A stretch of 61,644 nucleotides of DNA. Origin: Nitrososphaerota archaeon. GTDB taxonomy: Archaea > Thermoproteota > Nitrososphaeria > Nitrososphaerales > Nitrosopumilaceae. A program made the position numbers and the translations under genes. A model generated the notes under the pieces. That model was given only the letters and a program-made list of their open reading frames with translations, ran no database searches and was not told the origin of the DNA. Positions within the stretch are counted from its first letter, which is position 1. Every line of letters begins with the position of its first letter. Positions 32,811 through 42,219 of this stretch are shown piece after piece. The DNA is taken from positions 1 through 61,644 of the forward strand of contig JAJPGU010000031.1 in the NCBI GenBank assembly GCA_021325615.1, given 5' to 3'.

Positions 32811-35515
32811 CACTTTCCAAGTACCGACTGTTCCGCGGCAAGGAGCGCGTCCTTTATCCGTGCCATGTCCTTTCCGCCGCCCTGGCCAAACGAGTCCCTG
32901 CCCCCGCCCGAGCCGCCCAGGACCTTTGCCACGTCCCGTACCAGGTCCCCGGCCTTTTTCGTTTTTACTGCGTCGGGCCCTGAAAACGCGATAATCTTGA
33001 TCGAGCCGTTCTTTACCACGAGGGCGCAGTAGATGAGGGACTTGTCAATCTTCACTGCCTGCTCGCCCACCGCTATGTGGTACTCGTCGTCAAGCTCCTC
33101 CTCGACCACCGAATACAGCTTTACGGGCCCAAGCTGCTTTGCCTCTGCAACGGCATCGCCTGCAGACGACTCGCAGGTCCTCTTGATCACCTGCTTGAGC
33201 TTCTTTTTTGCGTCCTCGCCGTCCCGGACCACGTGGTCAAACGACTCGAGGACCTTCTCCTTGCTTGAGCCAAGAGACCTGACAATCTGGGAAATCTTCC
33301 TGTCCTGGTCCTGGGTGTACTTGAGCGCGGCCTCGCCTGAGACAAACTCGAGCCTTACCACCCCGTCCTGGATCCTCTCAGACTTGGTGATCTTGATGAG
33401 CCCAAGCTCGCCGGTCTTTTTCACGTGGGTGCCCCCGCATGCCTCGACGTCGAGGCCGTCGATGTTGACAATCCTCACAAGCTTGACTGGCACCACGCCT
33501 CCCTGGTATATCCTGAACCCGTACTTTTGCTCTGCATCCCCGCGCTCAAACTCGTTAATTGAAACCGGCATGTCCCTTCGTATCGCACTGTTTGCAAAAT
33601 CCTCTATCCTGGTGATCTCCTCCTCGGTCAGGTTGGAGTGGTGCGTGATGTCAAGCCTGGCGTAGTCCTTCTCCTTGAACGCCGAGTGCTGCCAGATCCA
33701 CGAGCCAAGCGTGTTTCTTGCCGAGGCGTTGATGACGTGCGTGCTTGTGTGGTTGCGCGTTATCCCAAGGCGCCTTGCAACGTCGATTGCGCACTTTACG
33801 GTCTCGCCCTCCCTTGGCGCGCCGCCCCTTGTCTCGTGGACGACGACATTGCCGTGCTTTGTAACATCGACCACGTCAAATCCTGAGATCCTGCCATGGT
33901 CAGGCTCCTGCCCGCCTCCCCTGGGGTAGAACGAGGTCCTGTCAAGCACCACGTACTTTCCGTCCGTCACCCTGAGGACCCTGGCGTCAAACTCGTGCGG
34001 GTCGTCCGAGTAGTACATCAGGTCCGTGTCCGGGGCGTTTCCAAGGTCCAGGTGTACTGCCTTCTCGGCCTTTTCGGACTGGTGCAGGTCTGACAGCCTC
34101 TCGTAAAACGTGGCCGGAATCTCCGTTATAATCGCAGTCTCCTTCAAAAAGTCGGGCGTGATTCCGTCCGACTCGTAGAGCCTTATTAGGTCGTCAACTG
34201 AAAGTTTCTTGTTCTGGCCCTTGATGGTGTTTGCAATGTTTGCCATCCTGACCCTGGACTCCTTGTACCTCTCCTTCTCTATGCCGAGTATTTTCTTGAC
34301 GTCATTTCGAGTCCCCTCAAGTTCCGGATATGTGGACCTGAGGTAGTCGACATGGAGGTCTACCAGGTGGTCAAGGTCAAGGTCCCAGCCGAACCTGTCC
34401 ATGGTTGCAAGAGTCCTTCGCAGTATCATCCTTAGGTTGTATCCGCCGCCGACGTTTGACGGGAGGGCCCCGTCGGATATGGCAAAGACCAGGGTCCTGA
34501 GGTGGTCTGATATCAGGTATATGCCCTCAAGCGGCGAGACTGTCTTTTCCATCCCAGCGTCGTCAATTCCTGCAAGCGAGGCGGCGCGCTTCCTTGCGGC
34601 AGTGAGGTCCTCCGAGTCGGCAAGCGTCCTTGCTATTGCCATGAAATATTTTGATATGGCGTCCGAGCCCGTGTCGATTCCCACCCTGTCTGTCAGGTAT
34701 TTTGTAATCGGCCCAAAGCAGCAGTCATAAGCCGTGGGGGTGCCCATTGTAATCCAAGCAAACCTCTCAAGGCCTGCACCCATGTCTATTATCTTCTGGT
34801 CAAGGACGGTATAGTTTTCAAGCTCGCCCTGGAACTCGGTGAATACAGCATTGCCAAGCTCAAGACCCCTTACGAAATATTCAAGGGAGGAGCCAAATGA
34901 GCCCCCGCCTGCCCACACGTCCTCGACAAACACGACCTCCTCCTTTCTTATTCCGAACCTCTCGGTCAGGAGTTTAAAGTCAAGCTCGACGCACCTGTCC
35001 TTCCAGTACCCCTGCGAGTTTGGTATGCTGTGCTGGCCAATCATGCAGAAGCTTGAAAAGTGCCGTCCGGTAACTCCGACGTTCTCGATGTCCTTGAACC
35101 TGAGGCACGTCTGCGGGACTACAAGGGGGTTTGCGGGAAACTCAAAGACTACCTTTGAGCCCATCACCCTCTGAAAGTCGACAATAGATGCAATCGTAAA
35201 GTAAAGGTCGTCCCTCCACCTGCACACCACCGGATACCGGGAGACTGACTTGTGGCCGTTGCTTGTAAAAAACGACTCGACCTCCTTCCATGACTGGGTG
35301 TAGTCGAACCTTTTTTTTGTCGGCGGGTCGCCGATGAAAGAATAGCTGTTATCGATATGGTCCGGGCAGACGTTTTTTGAATCGTCAAGAACCCAGAAAA
35401 ACCTGCCGCACTTGGAGCAGGACTTTCTCTTGAACCCCTCGCTTTCAAAGAGCGCGACCCTGTAGTACCTGTCGGGCTCGGATGAAAACTTGGCAAGAAT
35501 TTGGTCCTTGTCCAT
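32810..35515 (-). CDS. alaS: Alanyl-tRNA synthetase, archaeal type
   Basis: 901 residues from ATG 35515 (MDKDQILAKF). It has an N-terminal zinc-like Cys cluster (CSKCGRFF...C), class II aminoacylation core, and an editing domain with HTSTH and CGGTH (metal ligands) that clears Ser- and Gly-tRNA-Ala. The C-terminus ends in a Gly-rich linker and short helix. An upstream extension to 35593 in the same frame is not alaS-like and would overlap the divergent gene. First gene of alaS-leuS. Confidence 0.95.
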   Translation of the reverse strand: MDKDQILAKFSSEPDRYYRVALFESEGFKRKSCSKCGRFFWVLDDSKNVCPDHIDNSYSFIGDPPTKKRFDYTQSWKEVESFFTSNGHKSVSRYPVVCRWRDDLYFTIASIVDFQRVMGSKVVFEFPANPLVVPQTCLRFKDIENVGVTGRHFSSFCMIGQHSIPNSQGYWKDRCVELDFKLLTERFGIRKEEVVFVEDVWAGGGSFGSSLEYFVRGLELGNAVFTEFQGELENYTVLDQKIIDMGAGLERFAWITMGTPTAYDCCFGPITKYLTDRVGIDTGSDAISKYFMAIARTLADSEDLTAARKRAASLAGIDDAGMEKTVSPLEGIYLISDHLRTLVFAISDGALPSNVGGGYNLRMILRRTLATMDRFGWDLDLDHLVDLHVDYLRSTYPELEGTRNDVKKILGIEKERYKESRVRMANIANTIKGQNKKLSVDDLIRLYESDGITPDFLKETAIITEIPATFYERLSDLHQSEKAEKAVHLDLGNAPDTDLMYYSDDPHEFDARVLRVTDGKYVVLDRTSFYPRGGGQEPDHGRISGFDVVDVTKHGNVVVHETRGGAPREGETVKCAIDVARRLGITRNHTSTHVINASARNTLGSWIWQHSAFKEKDYARLDITHHSNLTEEEITRIEDFANSAIRRDMPVSINEFERGDAEQKYGFRIYQGGVVPVKLVRIVNIDGLDVEACGGTHVKKTGELGLIKITKSERIQDGVVRLEFVSGEAALKYTQDQDRKISQIVRSLGSSKEKVLESFDHVVRDGEDAKKKLKQVIKRTCESSAGDAVAEAKQLGPVKLYSVVEEELDDEYHIAVGEQAVKIDKSLIYCALVVKNGSIKIIAFSGPDAVKTKKAGDLVRDVAKVLGGSGGGRDSFGQGGGKDMARIKDALLAAEQSVLGK

Positions 35516-35591
35516 TTTCAAAGTTTTTGCTCCGAAGGATATAACGATTCCCAACCAAGCCATTAAATAGGATCTTACGCGAGATTTTCTC

Positions 35592-36104
35592 ATGTTCCTG
35601 TTTGAGAAAAAGGGATGGAAGGAAGGGGACTATGTCTTCACGTCCCAGCAGAACGGCGAGTACAAGGACATGATAATCGGCATGATTACAGGAATCGAGA
35701 ACTCAAAGGTGGGGATTAACGGAATCATCGTCAACCCTGTGGGCCTCAAGAACAAGATAACTGCCGGCAAGGCGGGGCCCCAGTCGGTGGCAACCCTCAA
35801 GAACCCTGATCCAAAGGACCTGGTCTATGCGTTCATCTACAGGGTGGAGTACGACAACTTTACCGGAATATTTGACACTACAAAGGACGAGATAATCAAG
35901 CTCCGAAAGAACACCTACGACATTCTGATGGGCTGGATAAGGGAGTCCATTCCGGAGCTCATCAACAACGTGCTCTCGCTCCCGGAGGGGCCAGACAGGG
36001 ACCAGGCAAAGCGGGTCCTCAAGCAGAGGATGGACACGCTGTACGACAAGGACCTCAAGAGGTACATGTACTCGATCTGCCGAAGTCTTAAGATCCTCAA
36101 CTAA
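35592..36104 (+). CDS. Conserved hypothetical protein
   Basis: 170 residues, soluble. The first half is beta-rich ([20 protein letters not shown]...[15 protein letters not shown]), the second half helical ([20 protein letters not shown], then [10 protein letters not shown]). No catalytic motif or membrane segment. It lies between alaS (divergent, 76 bases) and rpl12 (same strand, 70 bases), suggesting a housekeeping role. No family assigned. Confidence 0.75.
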   Translation: MFLFEKKGWKEGDYVFTSQQNGEYKDMIIGMITGIENSKVGINGIIVNPVGLKNKITAGKAGPQSVATLKNPDPKDLVYAFIYRVEYDNFTGIFDTTKDEIIKLRKNTYDILMGWIRESIPELINNVLSLPEGPDRDQAKRVLKQRMDTLYDKDLKRYMYSICRSLKILN

Positions 36105-36174
36105 TCGGGTCCGAGAATTTTTCCGCGTCATGCGCCATAGTTTTATATTATGGCTACTTGAAATTCCGTTTACA

Positions 36175-36474
36175 ATGGAATACGTATACGCTGCCCTGCT
36201 TTTGCACAAGCAAAAGAAGGAGATCAACGAGGCAAACATTACAAACGTAATCAAGGCCTCCGGAGCCGCAGTAAACGAGGCTCAGGTAAAGGCACTAGTT
36301 GCAGCACTTGCTGACGTGAACATTGAAGAGGCAATCAAGGCTGCACCAGTCGCAGTAGCCGCCGCTCCAGCAGCAGCACCAGCCGCAGGCGGTGCCAAGG
36401 AAGAGAAGAAGGAAGAGGCACCTGCAAAGACTGAAGAGCAGGCAATGGAAGGCCTTTCAGCACTGTTCGGTTAA
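36175..36474 (+). CDS. rpl12: Ribosomal protein L12 / P1 (stalk)
   Basis: 99 residues from ATG 36175. [20 protein letters not shown] is the conserved dimerising N-terminus; an Ala-rich hinge and the charged tail ending EGLSALFG follow. The tail recruits elongation factors to the ribosome. The frame extends to 36130 but a TATA-like TTTTATATTA near 36140 fits the later start. In many archaea this gene follows rpl10; here it lies on the opposite strand about 0.9 kb away with another gene in between. Confidence 0.93.
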   Translation: MEYVYAALLLHKQKKEINEANITNVIKASGAAVNEAQVKALVAALADVNIEEAIKAAPVAVAAAPAAAPAAGGAKEEKKEEAPAKTEEQAMEGLSALFG

Positions 36475-36479
36475 ATTCA

Positions 36480-36505
36480 AGTTTTTTCTCTACACTTTTT
36501 TGTTG
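36480..36505 (+). terminator. T-rich terminator after rpl12
   Basis: GTTTTTTCTC...CTTTTTTG: two T-runs within 30 bases of the stop, the usual archaeal termination signal. Confidence 0.6.
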
Positions 36506-36546
36506 CTCCCTAAAGTTATTTACCATATCTCCTAATACCATGTGAT

Positions 36547-37179
36547 TTGCCATTCTCCCTGCCAGTCCAGGATACCATCCTGGTCCTTGATCTTTTCGGG
36601 ACGATGGCCTTTGCGGTGACCGGCGCCTTCAAGGCGATCGAGCACAAGGCAGACATTGTGGGAATCATAATCCTTGCCACAATCACAGGCGTTGCAGGCG
36701 GCACGATAAGGGATGTCATAATGGGGCACTTTCCTCCGCACTCGGTCTCCGACCCGTACTATGTCGGGATGACGGTGGCCACCGCAGTTGCAATCTTCTT
36801 CCTTTATCCGAGGATGCAGAGGCACTGGAACCTCTTCCTGAAGTTTGACGCGATAGGCCTTGGGGTCTTTACTGCAATCGGGGCCACGTTTGCCTATGAG
36901 GCCTACGGGATGAACTTCCTTGCAATAGCCCTTGCAGGCATGATTACTGCCGTTGGGGGAGGGATACTGCGCGACATGTTCGTAAACGAGGTGCCAATAG
37001 TGTTTGTAAAGGAGCTCTACGCCTCGGCAAGTTTTCTGGGCGTGGTGGTGTTCTATGCCGCGCTTTATGCGGGCTCAAACCTGGAGGCTGCGACCTTCGC
37101 GTCAATCGCGGTGGTGACGGCCCTGAGGCTTGTGGCAATGAAATACAACTGGAACCTTCCCCGCGCAAGGGGGCACTAG
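36547..37179 (+). CDS. TRIC/UPF0126-family membrane channel
   Basis: 210 residues, about seven membrane segments in two homologous halves. The paired signature GGTIRDV (first half) and GGGILRDM (second half) identifies prokaryotic TRIC channels, which form K+/Na+-permeable trimers in characterised members. TTG start at 36547; the upstream TATA-like TTATTTACCATA near 36516 gives nearly leaderless spacing. Basic C-terminus. Confidence 0.85.
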   Translation: MPFSLPVQDTILVLDLFGTMAFAVTGAFKAIEHKADIVGIIILATITGVAGGTIRDVIMGHFPPHSVSDPYYVGMTVATAVAIFFLYPRMQRHWNLFLKFDAIGLGVFTAIGATFAYEAYGMNFLAIALAGMITAVGGGILRDMFVNEVPIVFVKELYASASFLGVVVFYAALYAGSNLEAATFASIAVVTALRLVAMKYNWNLPRARGH

Positions 37180-37348
37180 CTGCCTTCCTCGTACTGTGCA
37201 AAAATTCCGGCCCTTGGAAATTCCGCCCTGAAAATTTTGAAAAAACCGTCCTCGACCTTCGGGCCCAAATCTATACGTGGCGCGCTTGAAATGCACGTGA
37301 TTGTGAGAAATTCTGAAATCTCGTTCCCAGGGCGGAATATCGGGGGGC

Positions 37349-38215
37349 CTACTGGGGGGTGTAGTTCTTCATCTTGCCTGCAAGCGCAGATGCCTGGGCG
37401 TTTGCCTTTGCAAGGGTCTGGTCCCTTGTCTCCTCCGTGAGGAATCCTGCCTCGACTGCAAGCGAGCGGGCCTGCTGGGCCGCCCTTGCAAGGATGAGGT
37501 TGACGTTCTCCTTTGTGACGTAGCCTATCTCTATCGATAGCGAGAGGGCCTCCTGGTGGGCCTGTGCAAACGCCTGGCGGTACTTTTCGACGTCTATTAC
37601 AAGCTCTTCCTGGGTGTAGACTGTCTGCTCCTCAAGCGCGGAGTTGAGCACGATTCCTGCCTCTACCGGCTTGACGTCGAGCTTTGAGAGCAGCGTTGCA
37701 AGCTTGGTGGATATGATGTCGCCCTTCTTTGCGACGGTGGAATCCTTTGTAATCCAGACGGTTCCCTGGTCAATCTTTGTGGCAATCCCTGCCTCCTTAA
37801 AGTCTGTAAGGATTGGACCCGGAGTAATGCCGGTGTTTGCGGCCTTGATTGTTACATCGATGCTTGCCTTGTCCCCTCCCCTTGCTGCAAGCATTATCTT
37901 GTTCTTGCCAAGCAGTATGTTGAGCTTGTGCGGGCTCAGGTTTGTGAACATCAGTACACACTGGCCCACGAGCTTCTCGGCAAGCTTGTCAATTGCCGGA
38001 ATCTTGAGGGCGGCGAGCGCCTTTTGCGCAACCTTGTCCTTTACGCTGAAAATCTCGACTTCGTCCTTGAACTTTTTTCGCAGGGGCAAAAGCTGTGACG
38101 ACCTGACCTTCTCCATGCGCACAAGCGCGATTACCTTGTACTTTTTTGGCATCTCCTGCATCTGCTGGTACATCTTGGCCTTTTTGGCTGGGAAGGTCGT
38201 CCTGTTCTGGTGCAT
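37349..38215 (-). CDS. rpl10: Ribosomal protein L10 / P0
   Basis: 288 residues. N-terminal rRNA-binding domain, the archaeal insertion, and helices that carry L12 dimers (EALSLSIEIGYVTKENVNLI). It anchors the ribosomal stalk. The C-terminus ends AGKMKNYTPQ without the GLxxLFG factor-binding tail usual in archaeal P0; the L12 protein keeps it. Follows rpl1 by one base. Confidence 0.92.
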   Translation of the reverse strand: MHQNRTTFPAKKAKMYQQMQEMPKKYKVIALVRMEKVRSSQLLPLRKKFKDEVEIFSVKDKVAQKALAALKIPAIDKLAEKLVGQCVLMFTNLSPHKLNILLGKNKIMLAARGGDKASIDVTIKAANTGITPGPILTDFKEAGIATKIDQGTVWITKDSTVAKKGDIISTKLATLLSKLDVKPVEAGIVLNSALEEQTVYTQEELVIDVEKYRQAFAQAHQEALSLSIEIGYVTKENVNLILARAAQQARSLAVEAGFLTEETRDQTLAKANAQASALAGKMKNYTPQ

Positions 38216-38216
38216 G

Positions 38217-38870
38217 CTACTTTGCCTCTGCCTGGGGCTTGACTACCTTGCCCATCGTTGTCTTTACCATTATCTTCTTGATGTTCTTGTCGCCGCTTGG
38301 AAGTTTCTTCTCGACGGTACTGATGACGGCATTCGCGTTTGCTACAAGGTCGTCGTCGGCCATCGTCTCGTCCCCTATCTTGCATGCCAGGGAGAGCGAG
38401 TTCCTCAGCCTCACCCTGATTGATGATCTGAACCTCTCAAGTATTGAGTCTATTGGCGCGTTGAACGGCACCGGGGTGGGCATCTTGCCCCTCGGGCCCA
38501 TGAACTGTCCAAGGGTCTTGCCTACGTTTGCCATCAGCGTAGTGTCGGCAAGGAAAAAGTCGTACCCGTTTATCAGCTTGCGGGATTCGCGCTTGTTTGT
38601 CCCTATCTGGGCAAGCTGGGCCCCGTCCACTACCATGTCGGCGTTTGCGCCCTTGGCCTTGAGACCAAGGTCTCCGGAGGCGATGACGCACACTGATGCC
38701 GGCTGGTTGAGCTTCTTTGGGAGCTGGACCGTCTCGTTTATCGCAAAACCCTTCTTAACGTCGATATCCTTGAAAACCATGATTAGCTCAAGAGACTGCT
38801 TGAACTTTCTCTCCTTCTGGTCCTTCTTTGCCTCGGTGACCATCTGGGCTATCTGAGACTCGTTGATCAT
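38217..38870 (-). CDS. rpl1: Ribosomal protein L1
   Basis: 217 residues, normal length. Contains the L1 features LGQFMGPRGKMPTPVP and SIRVRLRNSLSLACKIG. It forms the mobile L1 stalk at the E site and in archaea often represses its own operon by binding the mRNA leader. Cotranscribed with rpl10. Unlike many archaea, it is split from rpl11 by an Lrp gene on the other strand. Confidence 0.95.
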   Translation of the reverse strand: MINESQIAQMVTEAKKDQKERKFKQSLELIMVFKDIDVKKGFAINETVQLPKKLNQPASVCVIASGDLGLKAKGANADMVVDGAQLAQIGTNKRESRKLINGYDFFLADTTLMANVGKTLGQFMGPRGKMPTPVPFNAPIDSILERFRSSIRVRLRNSLSLACKIGDETMADDDLVANANAVISTVEKKLPSGDKNIKKIMVKTTMGKVVKPQAEAK

Positions 38871-39037
38871 TACGATGGTGCTTGCTGGGAGCCTATTTTT
38901 AATCCTTTACGAGGAAAACTGGCAGGCAACCGGCGGGATCTAAAAATTTCATCTTATCAGGTTTAAGTTGTAAGAACATCAGGTTTAGACAATAGAACTT
39001 ACATTTATTAAATAGGAACAAAAAGTAGCTCGCAAAC

Positions 39038-39496
39038 TTGCACAAATTTGACGAACTTGACATGAAAATAATCACCGAGCTTACGCGCGACGGCAACATC
39101 TCCGTTCCAAACCTGTCCAAGAAGCTCGGCATAAACACCTCTGTCCTGTACAGCAGGATAAAGAGGCTGATGAAAAAGAAGCTTATCAAAAAGTTCACCA
39201 TACTGGTGGACGAGTCCCTAATCGGGATTGGGGTGCGTGCCACGATGGGCATAAACAGGGATCCAAAGCTCAAGGACCCAATTCACAGGGCGCTCATGAA
39301 GACGCCTGAGGTAATCGAGATCTCGGAGGTAACAGGGAGGTTTGACATCCTGATAACGCTCCGCTCCAAGAACCTCGAGGAGCTGCACACTGTGGCAATC
39401 GAGAAGATTGGAAAGATAGAGGGAATCCAGAACACGGAGACCTTTGTAGAACTGCAGCGTACCGACAAGGATCCGGTCTATACCGTAATAGAATAA
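39038..39496 (+). CDS. Lrp/AsnC-family transcription regulator
   Basis: 152 residues: helix-turn-helix (about 5-55, LDMKIITELTRDGNISVPNL...) and effector-binding domain (about 65-145, EISEVTGRFDILITLRSKN). TTG start; TTTATTAAATAG is centred about 28 bases upstream, so it is probably leaderless. It is inserted between rpl1 and rpl11, two bases from the convergent rpl11 stop. Ligand and regulon unknown; the stand-alone RAM proteins at 2.4-3.1 kb could pair with it. Confidence 0.88.
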   Translation: MHKFDELDMKIITELTRDGNISVPNLSKKLGINTSVLYSRIKRLMKKKLIKKFTILVDESLIGIGVRATMGINRDPKLKDPIHRALMKTPEVIEISEVTGRFDILITLRSKNLEELHTVAIEKIGKIEGIQNTETFVELQRTDKDPVYTVIE

Positions 39497-39498
39497 TC

Positions 39499-39981
39499 TT
39501 ACTTGAACTTGTCGTCCCACTTGCCCGAGTTTATCTCGGCCGTTACTTCCTTGGGGTTCTTGCCGTCAACCTTTATCCCGAGGCAGAGGCATGTGCCGAT
39601 TATCTCCTTGGCAGCCGCCTTGTGGTCGGTAGCATAGGACGAGTCCAGCTTTATCTTTGCAACCTTTACGGCAGAATCAAGGGTTATCTCGCCCACCCAT
39701 GTGGCGCCCGAGGTGCCAGAGCCCTTTTGCAGCCCGGCCTCCTTTAGTATGAGCGCTGCGGCAGACGGAATTCCGACATCGACGGACCACTGCTTGGTCT
39801 TCTTGTCGACGGTTACGGTGACTGGCACCTTCATGCCCTCGAAATCCTTGGTCTTGTCGTTGATTGCGTTTACTATCTGCAGGATGTTCACGCCGAGCGG
39901 CCCGAGTGTAGGACCCAATGGAGGGCCTGCGCTTGCCTGGCCTCCCGTTACCAGCGCGGAAACTGTTTGAACATCTGCCAT
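39499..39981 (-). CDS. rpl11: Ribosomal protein L11
   Basis: 160 residues. N-terminal PPLGPTLGPLGVNI motif and C-terminal rRNA-binding domain. It binds the GTPase-associated centre of 23S rRNA. Third gene after secE and nusG in the classical archaeal order. Confidence 0.95.
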   Translation of the reverse strand: MADVQTVSALVTGGQASAGPPLGPTLGPLGVNILQIVNAINDKTKDFEGMKVPVTVTVDKKTKQWSVDVGIPSAAALILKEAGLQKGSGTSGATWVGEITLDSAVKVAKIKLDSSYATDHKAAAKEIIGTCLCLGIKVDGKNPKEVTAEINSGKWDDKFK

Positions 39982-40018
39982 GATTTCATTAGCCCCTTTT
40001 CTTTAAATTTAATCCTTG

Positions 40019-40474
40019 CTATGCTGTCGAGGGCTTGAGATAGTTTGCGTCGACAGTCACCGGCAGCTGGTATGGCGCGTCAAGCAGGATGACTGTGGCC
40101 TCCTCCTTGTCATGGTCGATCCTTGTGATGGTTGCCTTCATTCCCTTGAACGGGCCTCCTATGATTTCTACCACCTGGTCTACCGAAAGCTCGGACACGG
40201 TGGACTTTTTCACGAGGTATCCCTCGATGTCCTTGAACTGGAGCTCGCCCCTAAGCTGGCCCCTGATGTGCCTCATTCCCTGGAGTGCGTCAAATGCCGC
40301 GTTTGCATCGATTGCCTCAATCACGACGTATCCCTTGAGGTTCTCAAGCAGCAGCACCGACTGGAGGTTGAGCTTCTTCAGCTTTATCCTGTTCTCCAAG
40401 AGTCCAAGGACCACCTTCTCCTGCCCGCCCGTAGTCCTTACGGCAAAAAAGTGTGATTTTACTTCTTGTGTCAA
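40019..40474 (-). CDS. spt5: Transcription elongation factor Spt5 / NusG
   Basis: 151 residues: NGN domain (about 1-90, FFAVRTTGGQEKVVLGLLEN) and KOW domain (about 95-145, VVEIIGGPFKGMKATITRID). It clamps RNA polymerase for processive elongation with Spt4. TTG start, two bases after secE. Confidence 0.93.
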   Translation of the reverse strand: MTQEVKSHFFAVRTTGGQEKVVLGLLENRIKLKKLNLQSVLLLENLKGYVVIEAIDANAAFDALQGMRHIRGQLRGELQFKDIEGYLVKKSTVSELSVDQVVEIIGGPFKGMKATITRIDHDKEEATVILLDAPYQLPVTVDANYLKPSTA

Positions 40475-40476
40475 TC

Positions 40477-40728
40477 CTATCTGTGTCCCAAGTTGATTAC
40501 TGCAAATGTAAACTGAATAATGAAACCGATGCCGCCTACTGTTGCCATTCCGAGCACGACCAGCCTGAGGTGCTGCATATAGTCGTCCTTGTCGGACTTT
40601 CTGGCAAGCTTGATGGTGTTTGCCATGTCCTTTAGCATCTGCCTGGGATTAAACATAAAAAACGATACGCCGGTGGACTTATAATCCTTTTTTAGGGCGC
40701 GTGCGGCCTTTGGGGAATTTTCCGGCAT
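40477..40728 (-). CDS. secE: Preprotein translocase subunit SecE / Sec61 gamma
   Basis: 83 residues, one C-terminal membrane segment (LVVLGMATVGGIGFIIQFTF) preceded by an amphipathic helix (PRQMLKDMANTIKLARKSDK). It clamps SecY. ATG 40728 (or GTG 40731) overlaps the stop of the universal stress protein gene, so translation is coupled. Confidence 0.9.
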   Translation of the reverse strand: MPENSPKAARALKKDYKSTGVSFFMFNPRQMLKDMANTIKLARKSDKDDYMQHLRLVVLGMATVGGIGFIIQFTFAVINLGHR

Positions 40729-41306
40729 CACTTTACCAGAAGGACCGGAGCCGCTGCCCTTTGCGAGACCGCGATTGAGATGCTGCCAAGCATGAGCCTG
40801 TTGTCGCCCCTGCCGCGGGTGCCCATAACTATCAGGTCGATGCCTCCCGAGTTGGCAAATGTCACAAGCGAGTCCGCAACGGAAGACGAGACTATCACCT
40901 CGGTCTTGACCGGGATTGCAAACCTTTTTGAGAGCTCGTCCATCTTGGCAAACTCCTTCTCCATTGCGGCAAGCCTCTCCCTGTCGACAATCTTTGGGCT
41001 GGTCTCAAGCGACTCGGGGGACGTGTCCTCAAAGGAGGAGCCTGTCATCACGGTTCCCACGATAATCGAGGATCCGTACTTTCTTGCCAGGTCGAGCGCA
41101 AACTCAAATGCCCTGTTTGAAAACTTGGAACCGTCATACGGTACAAAGATCTTCCTGACAAGCGAGGCATCTGTCTCCCTGCAGGCAAGATCAGAGCAGA
41201 CTATCTGGGACTGGCGGACGGATACCGGAATCTCGTGTAGATGGCCGCACCTTCCCTCCTTGCACTCCTGCCTTACCCTTTCTATCCTTATGGTGTATCG
41301 TGACAT
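40728..41306 (-). CDS. Universal stress protein with Cys-rich N-terminal extension
   Basis: 192 residues. Residues ~52-192 are a UspA domain, with the ATP-binding pattern GTRGRGDNRLMLGSISI near the end (G2xG9xG[S/T]). The first ~50 residues add a Cys/His cluster, CKEGRCGHLH and CSDLAC, that could bind zinc or sense redox. It is upstream of and overlapping secE, an unusual lead gene for a translation/secretion operon. ATG 41306. Confidence 0.8.
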   Translation of the reverse strand: MSRYTIRIERVRQECKEGRCGHLHEIPVSVRQSQIVCSDLACRETDASLVRKIFVPYDGSKFSNRAFEFALDLARKYGSSIIVGTVMTGSSFEDTSPESLETSPKIVDRERLAAMEKEFAKMDELSKRFAIPVKTEVIVSSSVADSLVTFANSGGIDLIVMGTRGRGDNRLMLGSISIAVSQRAAAPVLLVK

Positions 41307-41439
41307 GCCTGCCGTATGCCATTACTTGGGCCTGACGCGCCATAAGGGTGAGTTTGTCTGAAAAGGGGAAACACCCCTAGGGCGGGGGGATTAAGGTCCC
41401 GTAATAGATTTTAAAACAGCCCCGTCCCCCACCTATCTC

Positions 41440-42219
41440 ATGCAGCTTCTTGTCGCATACGAGTCCGACCCGGCGGGGTTTAACATGGCCTCGCAAATCA
41501 TCAGGGGGATGGGGGAGAGAAGGGACGGGCTCTACCGCGGCAGGAAATTTGACCTGCTTGTAATTCCAACGCCGGCAATCTCTGCCGACTGGCTTGAGGA
41601 AAAATACCACTATGACGGCTATGTATTCCTGTCCAAGCACGCCTCCGAGAGCGGCACGCTTGCGCTGACGTGCCACAGCACGGGAAACTTTGGCGACGCC
41701 AAGTTCGGCGGGCTTGCCCGCCAGGTGGCAGTCCCCCACCCGTACCTCCAAAAGTCATACATGAGGAGCCTCTGGGAAAGGAGGGCCGACTTTGAAAGGT
41801 TTGAGATAACAATAGAGGCGACGCACCACGGCCCGACAGCGCTTTCCAAGCCGGCCCTCTTCATAGAGATTGGCACCACGGAGAAGGAATGGAACGACAA
41901 GGGACTCTGCAGCGAGATTGCAAAAATTGTAGAAAGGGAGTTTGAGGCCGAGCCGCGCAAGAGCAAGGTTGCAATCTGCATAGGCGGCACGCACTATCCT
42001 GAAAAGTTCAACAGGGAACTTATCGAGGGCGAGTTTGCGCTTGGCACTGTCGTGCCAAGGCATGCGCTTGACGGGCTTGACGAGGATCTGTTCCTCCACA
42101 TACTTGAGAGGAACCGGGAGGCCACGCACGCCCTTGTCGAATGGAGGGGCCTTGGAAGGAACAAGCAAAAGATAATTGCAATGCTTGACAATGCGGATCT
42201 GGAGGTAGTAAGGGTTTGA
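41440..42219 (+). CDS. dtdA: D-aminoacyl-tRNA deacylase, archaeal DTD2
   Basis: 259 residues. SKHASESGTLALTCHSTGNF, EATHHGPT and GGTHYPEKF are conserved in the archaeal/plant DTD2 family, a zinc enzyme that removes D-amino acids (and aldehyde adducts) from tRNA. ATG 41440. Overlaps the next gene by four bases. Confidence 0.92.
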   Translation: MQLLVAYESDPAGFNMASQIIRGMGERRDGLYRGRKFDLLVIPTPAISADWLEEKYHYDGYVFLSKHASESGTLALTCHSTGNFGDAKFGGLARQVAVPHPYLQKSYMRSLWERRADFERFEITIEATHHGPTALSKPALFIEIGTTEKEWNDKGLCSEIAKIVEREFEAEPRKSKVAICIGGTHYPEKFNRELIEGEFALGTVVPRHALDGLDEDLFLHILERNREATHALVEWRGLGRNKQKIIAMLDNADLEVVRV

